This document shows positions 1 to 8,160 of a DNA stretch of 64,000 bases, in pieces (the stretch's first letter is position 1; every line of letters starts with the position of its first letter). The stretch is from the NCBI RefSeq assembly GCF_900090285.1, contig NZ_LT607754.1, forward strand, positions 3,808,001 to 3,872,000. The letters run 5' to 3'. The position numbers and the translations under genes are program-made. The DNA comes from Micromonospora inositola (GTDB lineage Bacteria; Actinomycetota; Actinomycetes; Mycobacteriales; Micromonosporaceae). The notes under the pieces are model-generated. The model was given only the letters and a program-made list of their open reading frames with translations, was not told the origin of the DNA and did no database searches.

Positions 1-773
1 ACCCGGCCGTCCACGTAGGTCGGCAGGCCGACGTGGGTGGCGCCGCAGAGCAGAGTCTTGCCGAACGAGTGGGACAGCGGGAGCCAGAGGTACTGCAGGT
101 CGTCGTCGCGGAGCAGCCCCATCTCGGCCTGCGCCACGCCCTCCCAGCACCAACCGCCGTGCAGCAGCTCGACGCCCTTGGGCCGGCCGGTGGTGCCGGA
201 GGTGTAGATCAGGGTGGCCAGGTGCTCCGGTCCGATGCCGGCGACCAGCATGTCGATCAGGTCCGGCTCGGCCTCGAGGGCGCGCGCCCCCCGCTCCTCC
301 AGCTCGGCCAGGGTGAGCTGGGGGACGGCGGCGGCCGGGTCGGGCGCGCCGTCGAAGAGCACCACGTGGGTCAGCGCCGGCAGCTCGGCGCCGGCGATCT
401 TCGCGGCCTGGGCCGGGTTCTCGGCGAAGAGCACCCGGGACCCGGAGTCGGCGATGATGTAGGTCGCGTCCTCGGGCTCGGTGGTCGGGTAGACGGTGGT
501 GGTCGCGCCGCCCGCGCACATGATGCCGAAGTCGGCGATCACCCAGTCCAGCCGGGTGTTGGCCAGGATCGCCACCGGATCCTCCAGGCCGACGCCGAGC
601 CCGTGCAGCCCGGCGGCGACCGCCTTGGCGCGCCGACCGACCTGCTCCCAGCTCAGCCAGACCGGTCCCGAGTCGTCGGGAGCGGGATGGGCGAAGGCGT
701 GGCGGTCGGGGGTCGCCGCCACGCGCTTGAGGAACATGTCGGGGATGGAACGGTACGGTACATCGAGAGCCAT
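1..773 (-). CDS. AMP-dependent acyl-CoA synthetase (long-chain type), 3' end cut by window
   Basis: This ORF was found by reading the minus strand from ATG at 773; 257 codons are visible and the rest lies beyond base 1. The adenylation P-loop YTSGTTGRPKG is at about residues 190-200, and the sequence around DDDLQYLWLPLSHSFGK is typical of long-chain acyl-CoA synthetases, usually about 600 residues. The enzyme should activate fatty acids through acyl-AMP to acyl-CoA in the cytosol. The start is the first ATG in a frame that reads MALDVPYRSIPDMFLKR; the Shine-Dalgarno is weak. A 16-bp inverted repeat lies 31 nt upstream. Substrate chain length cannot be told from this fragment. Confidence 0.9.
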   Translation of the reverse strand, partial: MALDVPYRSIPDMFLKRVAATPDRHAFAHPAPDDSGPVWLSWEQVGRRAKAVAAGLHGLGVGLEDPVAILANTRLDWVIADFGIMCAGGATTTVYPTTEPEDATYIIADSGSRVLFAENPAQAAKIAGAELPALTHVVLFDGAPDPAAAVPQLTLAELEERGARALEAEPDLIDMLVAGIGPEHLATLIYTSGTTGRPKGVELLHGGWCWEGVAQAEMGLLRDDDLQYLWLPLSHSFGKTLLCGATHVGLPTYVDGR

Positions 774-803
774 CGCTGTAGCCGCCTTCAGAGGGTGGAT
801 AGA

Positions 804-819
804 CGTGACGGGGGTCACG
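804..819. promoter_or_regulatory. Inverted repeat upstream of acyl-CoA synthetase, possible operator
   Basis: CGTGAC and GTCACG are perfect 6-bp arms separated by four G. The site lies 31 nt upstream of the synthetase ATG, where a repressor of a fatty acid gene could act. This is seen in sequence; the operator role is inferred. Confidence 0.35.
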
Positions 820-916
820 CCATTCTGCGGTTACCGAAGAGTATTGCCTGCACCGGGGCAGCGGCTAGCCCTTCCATCCGGTAGTGGCCGGCGTCCCGGG
901 ACGTGGAACGCCCGGA

Positions 917-1867
917 TCAGGAGTACCGGGAGACGGCGCGCGACCAGTCGTAGGTGGCCCGGATCCAGTTCCGGCGGGTCACCAGGACGGCCCGGACCGA
1001 CGCGTCCCCGGCATCCGTCAGCGCGGCCTCCCGCTCGGCGTACGCGGCCAGGCCCTCGTTGAACCGGGCGGCCGCCGCCCGCAGCGCCGCCGCCTCGCCC
1101 TGCCCGGTCTCCCCGGCGATCGTGGTGACCAGGTTGTGCGTGTCCGGCGCGCTGCTCAACTCCTTGCCGTAGGAGAACAGGTCGTTGCACCAGCAGACCA
1201 GGTCCGCGGCGAGGTCGTCCAGCGCGGCCAGCGCCGGGTCGGCCCACCGGCCCGCGCCGGGCAGATCGCCGTACGCCAGGTCGGTGAGGGTGAAGCTGGG
1301 TCGGGCCCCGCCGGTGTGCCGGCGCATCTGCACGTACTCGGCGACCCCGGGCACCCGTCGGTGCTCCCGGTTCGCCGCCTCCCAGAGCAGCGCCAGCAGG
1401 TACTCCCGGAGCTGGCTGATCAGCCGCAGCAGGAACGTCGGCCGGTGCAGGGCGCGGACCCGCCGGCAGAGGTCGTCCAGCCCGACACCGAGCGGCCCGG
1501 CCGCCACCGGCCGTGGCGCCGCCGGATCACCCTGCCCGTCCAGCACCTGCAGCAGCTCCGCCACGGTGGGCGCGAGCCGGGTGGGGCTGGCGGCCAGGCC
1601 GTCCTCGTCGCAGGCGTCGTCCATCACGAACAGCCAGGAGATCAGGTCGGTCAGCAGCCGCAACCGGTCGACCGGCGCGTCCGGGCAGGCCCGGCCGGCC
1701 AGCTCCGCCGGACCGGCCCCACGCAGCCGGCGCAGCCCGGCCGCCGTGGCCACCAGGCCGAGGTCACGCGCCCACCCGGCGCTCTCCCCGGCGACCAGCT
1801 CGACGGCGGCGTGCCGGCGCGCCGCGAAGGGGGGTTCGCGCAGTGCCGAGACGGCGAAGCTCCGCAT
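917..1867 (-). CDS. Class I terpene synthase
   Basis: A 316-residue protein with the metal-binding motif DDACDED at residues 83-89 after LISWLFVM, and the second metal-binding (NSE) triad as NDLFSYGKE at residues 228-236. The C-terminal RY pair (SRYS) is present. These are the signatures of bacterial class I terpene cyclases, which bind three Mg ions and ionise a prenyl diphosphate. The length matches the family (about 310-360). The ATG at 1867 follows a good GGGGG ribosome site. A TACGCT hexamer at 1911-1916 (read on the minus strand) may be its -10. The product (sesqui- or monoterpene) cannot be predicted by eye. No prenyltransferase or P450 lies beside it in this window. Confidence 0.88.
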   Translation of the reverse strand: MRSFAVSALREPPFAARRHAAVELVAGESAGWARDLGLVATAAGLRRLRGAGPAELAGRACPDAPVDRLRLLTDLISWLFVMDDACDEDGLAASPTRLAPTVAELLQVLDGQGDPAAPRPVAAGPLGVGLDDLCRRVRALHRPTFLLRLISQLREYLLALLWEAANREHRRVPGVAEYVQMRRHTGGARPSFTLTDLAYGDLPGAGRWADPALAALDDLAADLVCWCNDLFSYGKELSSAPDTHNLVTTIAGETGQGEAAALRAAAARFNEGLAAYAEREAALTDAGDASVRAVLVTRRNWIRATYDWSRAVSRYS

Positions 1868-1876
1868 CCGTGCCCC

Positions 1877-1909
1877 CTGCCCGCGGCCCCTGGGCGGGGC
1901 GGCGGGCAG
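1877..1909 (-). terminator. Hairpin between TIGR03085-like gene and terpene synthase
   Basis: CTGCCCGC (1877-1884) pairs perfectly with GCGGGCAG (1902-1909) across a G/C-rich 17-nt loop. It is downstream of the minus-strand gene ending at 1992 and just upstream of the terpene synthase start, so it could end the upstream transcript or fold in the terpene synthase leader. Confidence 0.35.
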
Positions 1910-1991
1910 CAGCGTACGGGAGCAGCGATCGGCCCCGGTCGCTGGGTCGATGCTGGTTCACCTCGACCCGCGACCGATTCCGCGCCCTCGG

Positions 1992-2621
1992 TCAGAAGCC
2001 CAGGCTGGCCGTCCGCAGCCGGTCGGCCGGGGTGGCCGGCCCGTCGATCTGCACCCGGGAAACCCGCTGCCGGCCGGACAGGAAGAGGGCCAGTTCTCCC
2101 GGCGCGCCCACCAACCGCAGCCGCTCCCCGCCCCGCCCGACGGTGAGCTCGCCGAACCCGGGCGCTTGGACGAGCAGGTCGGCGGGGAACCGGCGCAACG
2201 CCACCCGGGCCAGCACGGCGGTCCGCTTCCAGAGCACCGCCGACAGGCGGGCCGGCAGGTCCCGGGGCAGCCAGCCCGGGCGGGCCCGCCGCACGTCCTC
2301 GTGGTGGATGAAGAACTCCATCGTGTTGACCAGCTCGTCGGTGAGCGGGTTGCTCAGCGGGCTCCACGCCGGCGGGCGGCGTACCCGTGCCACCAGCTCC
2401 GGGTACGGGCGGGCGGCGACCCGCCGGCGGACCGCCTCGCCGTGCCGGCGCAGCGGCGGCAGCAGGATGCCCGCGGCGGCGTCCGGCCGGCGCTCCCGGA
2501 CGACCAGGTGCGCGGCGAGATCCCGCGTGCGCCACCCCTCGTTGATCGTCGGCGCGTCCGGTCCCAGGTCCAGCAGCAGGTCGGCGAGCGCCTCGCGCTC
2601 CGATCGGGCGTACCGCGGCAT
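1992..2621 (-). CDS. TIGR03085-like / mycothiol-dependent maleylpyruvate isomerase family protein
   Basis: The 209-residue product begins MPRYARSEREALADLLLDLGPDAPT. Its N-terminal half has the DinB-like four-helix pattern with WRTRDLAAHLVVRERRPDAA and EFFIHHEDVRRA, whose histidines and aspartate/glutamate suit metal binding. I recall these features from the actinobacterial TIGR03085 family related to mycothiol-dependent isomerases; substrates are unknown. An open frame continues upstream to 3929, but that part is antisense to the ABC gene. ATG 2621 is the first start clear of the divergent ABC gene. It diverges from the ABC exporter, with a 210-nt shared promoter region. Confidence 0.75.
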   Translation of the reverse strand: MPRYARSEREALADLLLDLGPDAPTINEGWRTRDLAAHLVVRERRPDAAAGILLPPLRRHGEAVRRRVAARPYPELVARVRRPPAWSPLSNPLTDELVNTMEFFIHHEDVRRARPGWLPRDLPARLSAVLWKRTAVLARVALRRFPADLLVQAPGFGELTVGRGGERLRLVGAPGELALFLSGRQRVSRVQIDGPATPADRLRTASLGF

Positions 2622-2831
2622 GCACCGATCGTAGGGTCGGCGCGGCGTTTCGGCCCGCCCGGCGCGGCGCGGCGCCGCCGCGCCCGCCGCCGACCCGCCG
2701 CGGCGCCGGCCCGCCCTGGTTGGCGCGCCGCCAGCGGGGGAGTGACGCTGGACATATCCGTCCGGGTCGGCGGAGCTGGCACGGACCGGTAAGGATGAGG
2801 GAGATAATTGCGGCTTACGGCGGGGGAGAGC

Positions 2832-4709
2832 GTGGCGAGCGGGACAAGTCGGGACGTCCTCGGCAGGGGGCTGCGGGTCCTCGGCCGGGCCATCCGGGAG
2901 CAGCCGCGGATCTTCGCGGTCGCCGTGACCGGGAGCGTGCTCTTCGGCCTCATGGTGATCGCCAGCGCGTTCGTGGTCGGCCGGGTGGTCGGCGACGTCG
3001 TGGTGCCGGCGATCGCCCGCGGCTCGGTCGGCGCCGGGGTGCTCGCCCTGGCCGCCGCGTCCCTGTTCGGGATCAGCGTGCTGCGGGTGGTGGGCATCTT
3101 CGGCCGCCGGCTCGGCGCCGGCTACATGCAGTACCGGCTCCAGGCCGCCTACCGCCGCCGGGTCACCCGGCGCTACCTGGACCTGCCGCTGTCCTGGCAC
3201 CACCGCAACGCCACCGGCACGCTGCTCTCCAACGCCAACTCCGATGTGGAGGCGGCCTGGTATCCGATCGCGCCGTTGCCGTTCGCGGTGGGCACCGTGG
3301 TCATGCTGGTCGGCGCGGTCGTCTCGCTCTTCCTCACCGACTGGGCGCTCGCCCTGGTCGGCCTCGCCGTCTTCCCCGCCCTCTTCGCGCTCAACGTGGT
3401 CTACTCCCGGCGGATGGCGCCGCGGCAGGCCCGGGCCCAGCGGCTGCGCGCCGAGGTCAGCGGCATCGCCCACGAGAGCTTCGACGGCGCCCTGGTGGTC
3501 AAGACGATGGGCCGGGAGGCGCAGGAGACCGGGCGTTTCGCGTCCCGGGCCGGCGAGCTGCGCGACGCGCTGATCGCCGTCGGCCGGCTCCGCGGCGTCT
3601 TCGACCCGATGCTGGAGACCCTGCCCAGCCTCGGCACCCTCGCCGTGCTGGTGGTCGGCGCGGTCCGGCTCCGGCAGGGCGCGATCAGCGTCGCCGAGCT
3701 GGTCAGCGTCGCCTTCCTCTTCACCGTGCTGGCCTTCCCGGTCCGGGCCATCGGCTGGGTGCTGGCCGAGCTGCCGCGCAGCGTCGCCGGCTGGGACCGG
3801 GTGCGCCGGGTGCTCGACGCCACCGGCGAGATGCGGTACGGCGGCACCGTCCTCGACCCGGCCGATCCGACGCCGGCCACGCTCGCCTTCCACGACGTGC
3901 ACTTCGGCTACGAGCCGGCCGAGGCGCACCTGCCCGGCGCCGAGGTGCTCGGCGAGGTGAGCTTCGCCGTGCCGGCCGGGAAGACCGTCGCCCTGGTCGG
4001 GCCGACCGGCGCCGGCAAGTCGACCATCGCGTCCCTCGCGGTCCGGCTGGTCGACCCGCGCGCCGGCGCGGTCACCCTGGACGGCGTCGACGTCCGTGAC
4101 CTCACCGCCGCCTCGCTCGCCTCGACGGTCGCCCTGGTCGCCCAGGTGCCGTTCGTCTTCGACGACACGGTCCGGGCCAACATCGCCCTCGACCGGCCCG
4201 GCATCGGCGACGACGAGGTGTGGGCCGCCCTGCGGCTGGCCGAGGCCGACGGGTTCGTCGCCGCCCTGCCCGACGGGCTGGACACCATGGTCGGCGAGCG
4301 CGGCACCTCACTCTCCGGCGGCCAGCGGCAGCGGCTCACCCTGGCCCGCGCGCTCGCCGGCCGGCCCCGGCTGCTGGTGCTCGACGACGCCACCAGCGCG
4401 GTCGACCCGCGGGTCGAGGCGGCCATCCTGGCCGGCCTGCGCGCCCCGACCGGCGGCTCGGGCGCCGCCGCGTCGATCCTGGTGGTCGCCTACCGGCGGG
4501 CCACCATCGCCCTCGCCGACGAGGTGATCTACCTGGAGCAGGGGCGGGTCCTGGCCCGGGGCACCCACACCGAGCTGCTGGCCACCGTCCCCGGCTACGC
4601 CGACCTGGTCACCGCGTACGAGCAGGCGGAGCACGACCGCGAGCAGACCCGGACGTACGACGAGGTCACGCCGTTGACCTCCGGCCTGGAAGTCGAGGTT
4701 GACCGGTGA
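2832..4709 (+). CDS. ABC exporter half-transporter A, with degenerate nucleotide site
   Basis: The 625-residue protein has an N-terminal membrane domain of about six helices (roughly residues 25-300) and a C-terminal ATPase domain. Walker A GPTGAGKST is near residue 390, the signature LSGGQRQR near 495, and Walker B LLVLDDATSAVD near 515. The catalytic glutamate is replaced by aspartate (LDD), and the H-loop histidine by tyrosine (VVAYRRAT near 554). The downstream partner has the complementary pattern, as in heterodimeric exporters with one consensus and one degenerate ATP site. GTG 2832 is chosen for the GGGGGAG ribosome site 4 nt upstream; TTG 2808 in frame is possible. The substrate is unknown. 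Confidence 0.92.
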   Translation: MASGTSRDVLGRGLRVLGRAIREQPRIFAVAVTGSVLFGLMVIASAFVVGRVVGDVVVPAIARGSVGAGVLALAAASLFGISVLRVVGIFGRRLGAGYMQYRLQAAYRRRVTRRYLDLPLSWHHRNATGTLLSNANSDVEAAWYPIAPLPFAVGTVVMLVGAVVSLFLTDWALALVGLAVFPALFALNVVYSRRMAPRQARAQRLRAEVSGIAHESFDGALVVKTMGREAQETGRFASRAGELRDALIAVGRLRGVFDPMLETLPSLGTLAVLVVGAVRLRQGAISVAELVSVAFLFTVLAFPVRAIGWVLAELPRSVAGWDRVRRVLDATGEMRYGGTVLDPADPTPATLAFHDVHFGYEPAEAHLPGAEVLGEVSFAVPAGKTVALVGPTGAGKSTIASLAVRLVDPRAGAVTLDGVDVRDLTAASLASTVALVAQVPFVFDDTVRANIALDRPGIGDDEVWAALRLAEADGFVAALPDGLDTMVGERGTSLSGGQRQRLTLARALAGRPRLLVLDDATSAVDPRVEAAILAGLRAPTGGSGAAASILVVAYRRATIALADEVIYLEQGRVLARGTHTELLATVPGYADLVTAYEQAEHDREQTRTYDEVTPLTSGLEVEVDR

Positions 4710-6493
4710 GCACCACTGTTGAGGCCGAACGGCCGACGGAGAGCACCGAGTCGACCTGGCGGACGCTGCGGCGCGGGCTGGCGCTCTCCCCGGAGCTGAA
4801 GACCGGGCTGGCCGGCACCGTGGCGCTGGCGCTGATCTACATGATCGGGCGGGTGGCCGTCCCGGTCGCCGTCCAGCGCGGCATCGACCACGGCATCGTC
4901 GGCGGCCTGGACCTCGGCGTGGTGTGGCGGGTGGTCGCGGTCACCGCGGCGGTGCTGGTGGTCACCACCACCTGCGGCTACCTCATGATGCGGCGGCTCT
5001 TCACGGTCAGCGAGACCGCCCTGGCCGGGGTGCGGACCCGGGCGTTCCGGCACGTGCACGACCTGTCCATGCTGCACCAGCAGTCGGAGCGGCGGGGCTC
5101 GCTGGTGTCCCGGGTGACCAGCGACGTCGACCAGATCACCACGTTCCTGCAGTGGGGCGGCGTGATCCTGATCGTCAACCTCGGTCAGCTGGTGGTCACC
5201 ACGATCGTCATGCTGGCGTACTCCTGGCAGCTCACCCTGGTGGTGCTGGCCGCGTTCGCGCCGGCGGTGCTGGTGATCCGGCTGCTCCAGCGTCGCCTCG
5301 CCGGGGCGTACGGCCTGGTCCGCCAGCGGACGGGCACGCTGCTGGGCGCCATCGCGGAGAGCGTGGTGGGCGCGCCGGTGATCCGGGCGTACGGCATCGC
5401 GGGGCGGACGGCCCGGCGGCTGGACGCGGCGATCGACGGGCAGCGGCAGGCCCAGCAGCGGGCCATTCGGATCAGCATCGTGGGCAGCTCGGTGGGGGAG
5501 CTGGCGGCCGGCCTGGCGCTGGCCGGCGTGGTCGTCGTCGGGGTCACCCTGGGCGTCGACCGCACCCTGTCGATCGGTCAGCTGACCGCGTTCCTGTTCC
5601 TGGTGACGCTCTTCATCCAGCCCGTGCAGATCGCCACCGAGGTGCTCAACGAGGCGCAGAACGCGATCGCCGGCTGGCGCCGGGTGCTGGACGTGCTGGA
5701 CGTCGCCCCGGACGTGGCCGACCCTGGCGCGCAGGGGCGGGAGCTGCCGCCCGGCCCGCTGGACATCCGCTTCGCCGGGGTGACCTTCGCCTACCCGGGC
5801 GGCCCGCCGGTGCTGCACGACGTCCGGCTGGAGATCCCGGCGAAGAGCCGGGTGGCGGTCGTCGGCGAGACCGGCAGCGGCAAGACCACCTTCGCCAAGC
5901 TGCTCACTCGGCTGATGGACCCGACCGCCGGCGAGGTGCTGCTCTCCGGGGTGCCGCTGCGGCAGGTCCGGTTCGACTCGCTGCGTTCCCGGGTGGTGAT
6001 GGTGCCGCAGGACGGCTTCCTCTTCGACGCCACCGTCGGGGAGAACGTCCGCTTCGCCCGGCCCGAGCTGACCGACGAGCAGCTCACCGTCGCCTTCACC
6101 GAGCTCGGCCTGGCCGACTGGCTGGACGGGCTGCCGGCGGGACTGGACACCCCGGTCGGCGAGCGCGGCGAGGCGCTGAGCGTGGGGGAACGGCAGCTCG
6201 TCGCGCTCGCCCGGGCGTACGTCGCCGACCCCGACATGCTGGTGCTGGACGAGGCGACCAGCGCGGTCGACCCGGCCACCGAGGTACGCCTCCAGCGCAC
6301 CCTGGACGCGGTCACCCGGGGCCGGACCACCCTCGCCATCGCCCACCGGCTCTCCACCGCGCAGGCCGCCGACGAGGTGATCGTGGTGGACCGGGGCCGC
6401 ATCGTGCAGCGCGGCCCGCACGACGAGCTGGTCAGGGATCCCGAGTCGGTCTACGGGCTGCTCTACGCCTCCTGGCTGGAGCAGACCCGCTGA
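4706..6493 (+). CDS. ABC exporter half-transporter B, consensus catalytic residues
   Basis: The 595-residue product has membrane helices from about residue 30 to 305, then an ATPase domain with Walker A GETGSGKTT (about 388), a variant signature LSVGERQL (about 491), Walker B MLVLDEATSAVD (about 511) and H-loop IAHRLST (about 546). It keeps the catalytic Glu and His that subunit A lacks, while its own signature motif deviates (LSVGE for LSGGQ). The two should form one dimer with a single hydrolytic site. The GTG start overlaps the stop of subunit A by 4 nt (GTGA), so translation is probably coupled. The 3' end is 9 bases before the S4 remnant. Confidence 0.92.
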   Translation: MSTTVEAERPTESTESTWRTLRRGLALSPELKTGLAGTVALALIYMIGRVAVPVAVQRGIDHGIVGGLDLGVVWRVVAVTAAVLVVTTTCGYLMMRRLFTVSETALAGVRTRAFRHVHDLSMLHQQSERRGSLVSRVTSDVDQITTFLQWGGVILIVNLGQLVVTTIVMLAYSWQLTLVVLAAFAPAVLVIRLLQRRLAGAYGLVRQRTGTLLGAIAESVVGAPVIRAYGIAGRTARRLDAAIDGQRQAQQRAIRISIVGSSVGELAAGLALAGVVVVGVTLGVDRTLSIGQLTAFLFLVTLFIQPVQIATEVLNEAQNAIAGWRRVLDVLDVAPDVADPGAQGRELPPGPLDIRFAGVTFAYPGGPPVLHDVRLEIPAKSRVAVVGETGSGKTTFAKLLTRLMDPTAGEVLLSGVPLRQVRFDSLRSRVVMVPQDGFLFDATVGENVRFARPELTDEQLTVAFTELGLADWLDGLPAGLDTPVGERGEALSVGERQLVALARAYVADPDMLVLDEATSAVDPATEVRLQRTLDAVTRGRTTLAIAHRLSTAQAADEVIVVDRGRIVQRGPHDELVRDPESVYGLLYASWLEQTR

Positions 6494-6502
6494 CCGCAGC
6501 GG

Positions 6503-6607
6503 TCAGCGGGAGTAGAACTCCACCACCAGCTGCTCGTCGCACACGACCGGCAACGCGATGTAGTGAACGTGCGCATGCTCGGGGAATTCAAAGTTCGCTA
6601 CGACCCG
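6503..6607 (-). pseudogene. Remnant of ribosomal protein S4 (rpsD) C-terminus
   Basis: Read on the minus strand, the last codons before the stop at 6503-6505 give PVVCDEQLVVEFYSR, nearly the same as the C-terminus of actinobacterial S4 as I remember it (PVICDEQLVVEYYAR in Streptomyces). The frame is open only 34 codons back to a TAG at 6608-6610 and has no start, so all but the tail of S4 is lost. The first half (VANFEFPEHAHVHYIAL) is only loosely S4-like. No other gene fits this stretch. Intact rpsD must be elsewhere in the genome. Confidence 0.7.
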
Positions 6608-6668
6608 CTAGCTTGATCTTCAACCTGCGGCGGTCGGATGGTGACTGTCCCGGTGGTAAGCCACCCCA

Positions 6669-7265
6669 TCAGACCGGCAGGTCGCCGGTCAGGTAGCGCT
6701 GGACGGTCGGGCCGACCGCGGCGACCAGCGTCTCCGGGGCGGCGGACGCGACCGGCTCCAGCCGGACCACGTGCCGCATCATGGCCAGCCCGATCAGCTG
6801 GCTGGCCACCAGCGACCCGCGCAGCGGCAGCTCGGCCGGGTCGACGTCGAGCTGGTCGAGCACCCGGCGCAGCACCTGGGTCACCAGGAACTCCCGCAGC
6901 AGCCGGGCAGTCCACTCGTTGCTCACCGCGGAGCGCAGCAGGGCCACTCCGGCGGTGCCGGCCGGCGAGTCCCACACCCCGAGGAACATCCGCACCAGCC
7001 GCTCGCCGATGCCGTCGCGGTCACCGGCGAGCACCTTCGGCAGCAGCTCCCGGGGGTCGACCGGGGCGTTCATGGCGGCCAGGAAGAGCTGGTCCTTGCT
7101 GCCGAAGTAGTGGTGCACCAGGGCCGGATCCACCTGTGCGGCGGCGGCGATGGCCCGGATGGACGCGCCGTCGAAGCCCCGCTCGGCGAAGGCGGCGCGG
7201 GCCGCACCGAGGATCGCCTCCCGGGTGTCCGGGTTGCCGGGTCGCCGTCCCGTCCGCCGCGCCAT
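6669..7265 (-). CDS. TetR family transcriptional regulator
   Basis: The 198-residue product starts MARRTGRRPGNPDTREAILGAARAAFAERG. The helix-turn-helix SIRAIAAAAQVDPALVHHYFGSKDQLF lies at about residues 33-60, which is the standard TetR N-terminal domain. The C-terminal ligand domain is variable. ATG 7265 is preferred (GAAGG 6 nt before); an in-frame upstream GTG would add nine residues. It is the last gene of a minus-strand set with the ABC ATPase and permease, 80 nt after the permease stop. It is therefore a likely repressor of that exporter, acting perhaps at the 34-bp palindrome at 8921-8954. Confidence 0.9.
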   Translation of the reverse strand: MARRTGRRPGNPDTREAILGAARAAFAERGFDGASIRAIAAAAQVDPALVHHYFGSKDQLFLAAMNAPVDPRELLPKVLAGDRDGIGERLVRMFLGVWDSPAGTAGVALLRSAVSNEWTARLLREFLVTQVLRRVLDQLDVDPAELPLRGSLVASQLIGLAMMRHVVRLEPVASAAPETLVAAVGPTVQRYLTGDLPV

Positions 7266-7345
7266 CGCTGCCCTTCGCTCGTCACTTGTCACGTCATCGG
7301 GTCCCGGTCCGGTCCGACCACGGTCGGACCGGACCGGGACAGCCG

Positions 7346-8101
7346 TCAGTCGCTGCGCCGCCGGAGGGTGGCCGCGGCGAGCACCAGCGCCAGCACGGTC
7401 GCGCCGGCGACGATCGCCGCGTCCCGCCACATCGTGCCGGTCGGTTCGGCGTTCGCGCCCACCTCCTGCAGCGCCTCGACGGCGTACGACAGCGGCAGCA
7501 CGTCGCTGATCGCCTGCAGCCAGCCGGCCATCTCGCCCCGTGGCACGAAGAGCCCGCAGAGCAGCAGCTGGGGAGCCACCACGATCGGCATGAACTGCAT
7601 GGCCTGAAACTCGGTGCGGGCGAAGGCGCTGCAGAACAGCCCGAGCGCCACGGCCAGCACGGCGTTGATCGCTGCGATCATGACGACCAGCCAGACGCTG
7701 CCTGCGGTGTCCAGGTCGAACACCCAGTACGTCACCACCGAGGCGATGGCGGCCTGGACCGCGCCGGCAAGCCCGAACGCGATGCCGTAGCCGAAGAGCA
7801 GGTCGATCTTACCCAGCGGGGTGGTGAGCAGCCGTTCCAGGGTGCCGGTGGTCCGCTCTCGCAGCATGGCGATGCTGGTCACCAGGAACATGATGATGAA
7901 CGGGAAGAAGCCGAGCATGATCAGCGCCACCCGGTCGAAGACCGTGGGCTGTCCCGGTGGGGTGGGCTGGTCGACGTACATGAAGTAGACCAGCGTGAGC
8001 AGCACGTTGGGCACCACCACGAGCAGGGCGACGGTGCGCTTGTCGTGCCGCAGCTGGCGCAGGATGCGCCCGGTGGTCGCGGCCAGGATCCGTACGCTCA
8101 C
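7346..8101 (-). CDS. ABC-2 type transporter permease (DrrB-like)
   Basis: The 251-residue integral membrane protein has about six hydrophobic segments (LLVVVPNVLLTLVYFMYV, RVALIMLGFFPFIIMFLV, LFGYGIAFGLAGAVQAAIAS, VWLVVMIAAINAVLAVALG, PIVVAPQLLLCGLFVPRG and AAIVAGATVLALVLAAATL). RERTTGTLERLLTTP is the typical ABC-2 cytosolic loop. It should form the membrane part of an efflux pump with the ATPase encoded upstream. The GTG start has a strong GAGGAGG site and overlaps the stop of the 20-codon ORF by 4 nt. The cargo is unknown; the family includes antibiotic and lipid exporters. Confidence 0.9.
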   Translation of the reverse strand: MSVRILAATTGRILRQLRHDKRTVALLVVVPNVLLTLVYFMYVDQPTPPGQPTVFDRVALIMLGFFPFIIMFLVTSIAMLRERTTGTLERLLTTPLGKIDLLFGYGIAFGLAGAVQAAIASVVTYWVFDLDTAGSVWLVVMIAAINAVLAVALGLFCSAFARTEFQAMQFMPIVVAPQLLLCGLFVPRGEMAGWLQAISDVLPLSYAVEALQEVGANAEPTGTMWRDAAIVAGATVLALVLAAATLRRRSD

Positions 8102-8160
8102 GACGCCTCCTCGGTTCGCGACTGCGGGGCTCGCAGGCCCGGCTCACTCCTCGCGCTCAC
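8098..8160 (-). CDS. Possible 20-codon coupling ORF between ABC ATPase and permease
   Basis: A GTG at 8160 overlapping the ATPase stop (GTGA) opens a 20-codon frame (VSARSEPGLRAP...TEEAS) whose own stop overlaps the permease GTG in the same way. Both junctions carry the same 17 bases (8095-8111 and 8154-8170 on the plus strand), including GGAGG and GTGAGCG, 59 nt apart. The frame may be a by-product of a short duplication of the ribosome-binding junction; the ribosome could still cross it and keep the two genes coupled. No homology is known to me. Confidence 0.35.
   Translation of the reverse strand: MSARSEPGLRAPQSRTEEAS

Noticed and set aside
1992..3929. 645-codon extension of the TIGR03085-like gene
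   Set aside because: The first 436 codons run antisense to the ABC exporter; the conserved protein starts at 2621.
6590..6640. Fourth copy of the 31-bp element (CGCTACGA followed by AGCTTGATCTTC)
   Set aside because: Only the first eight bases agree in register; the rest does not align without gaps.
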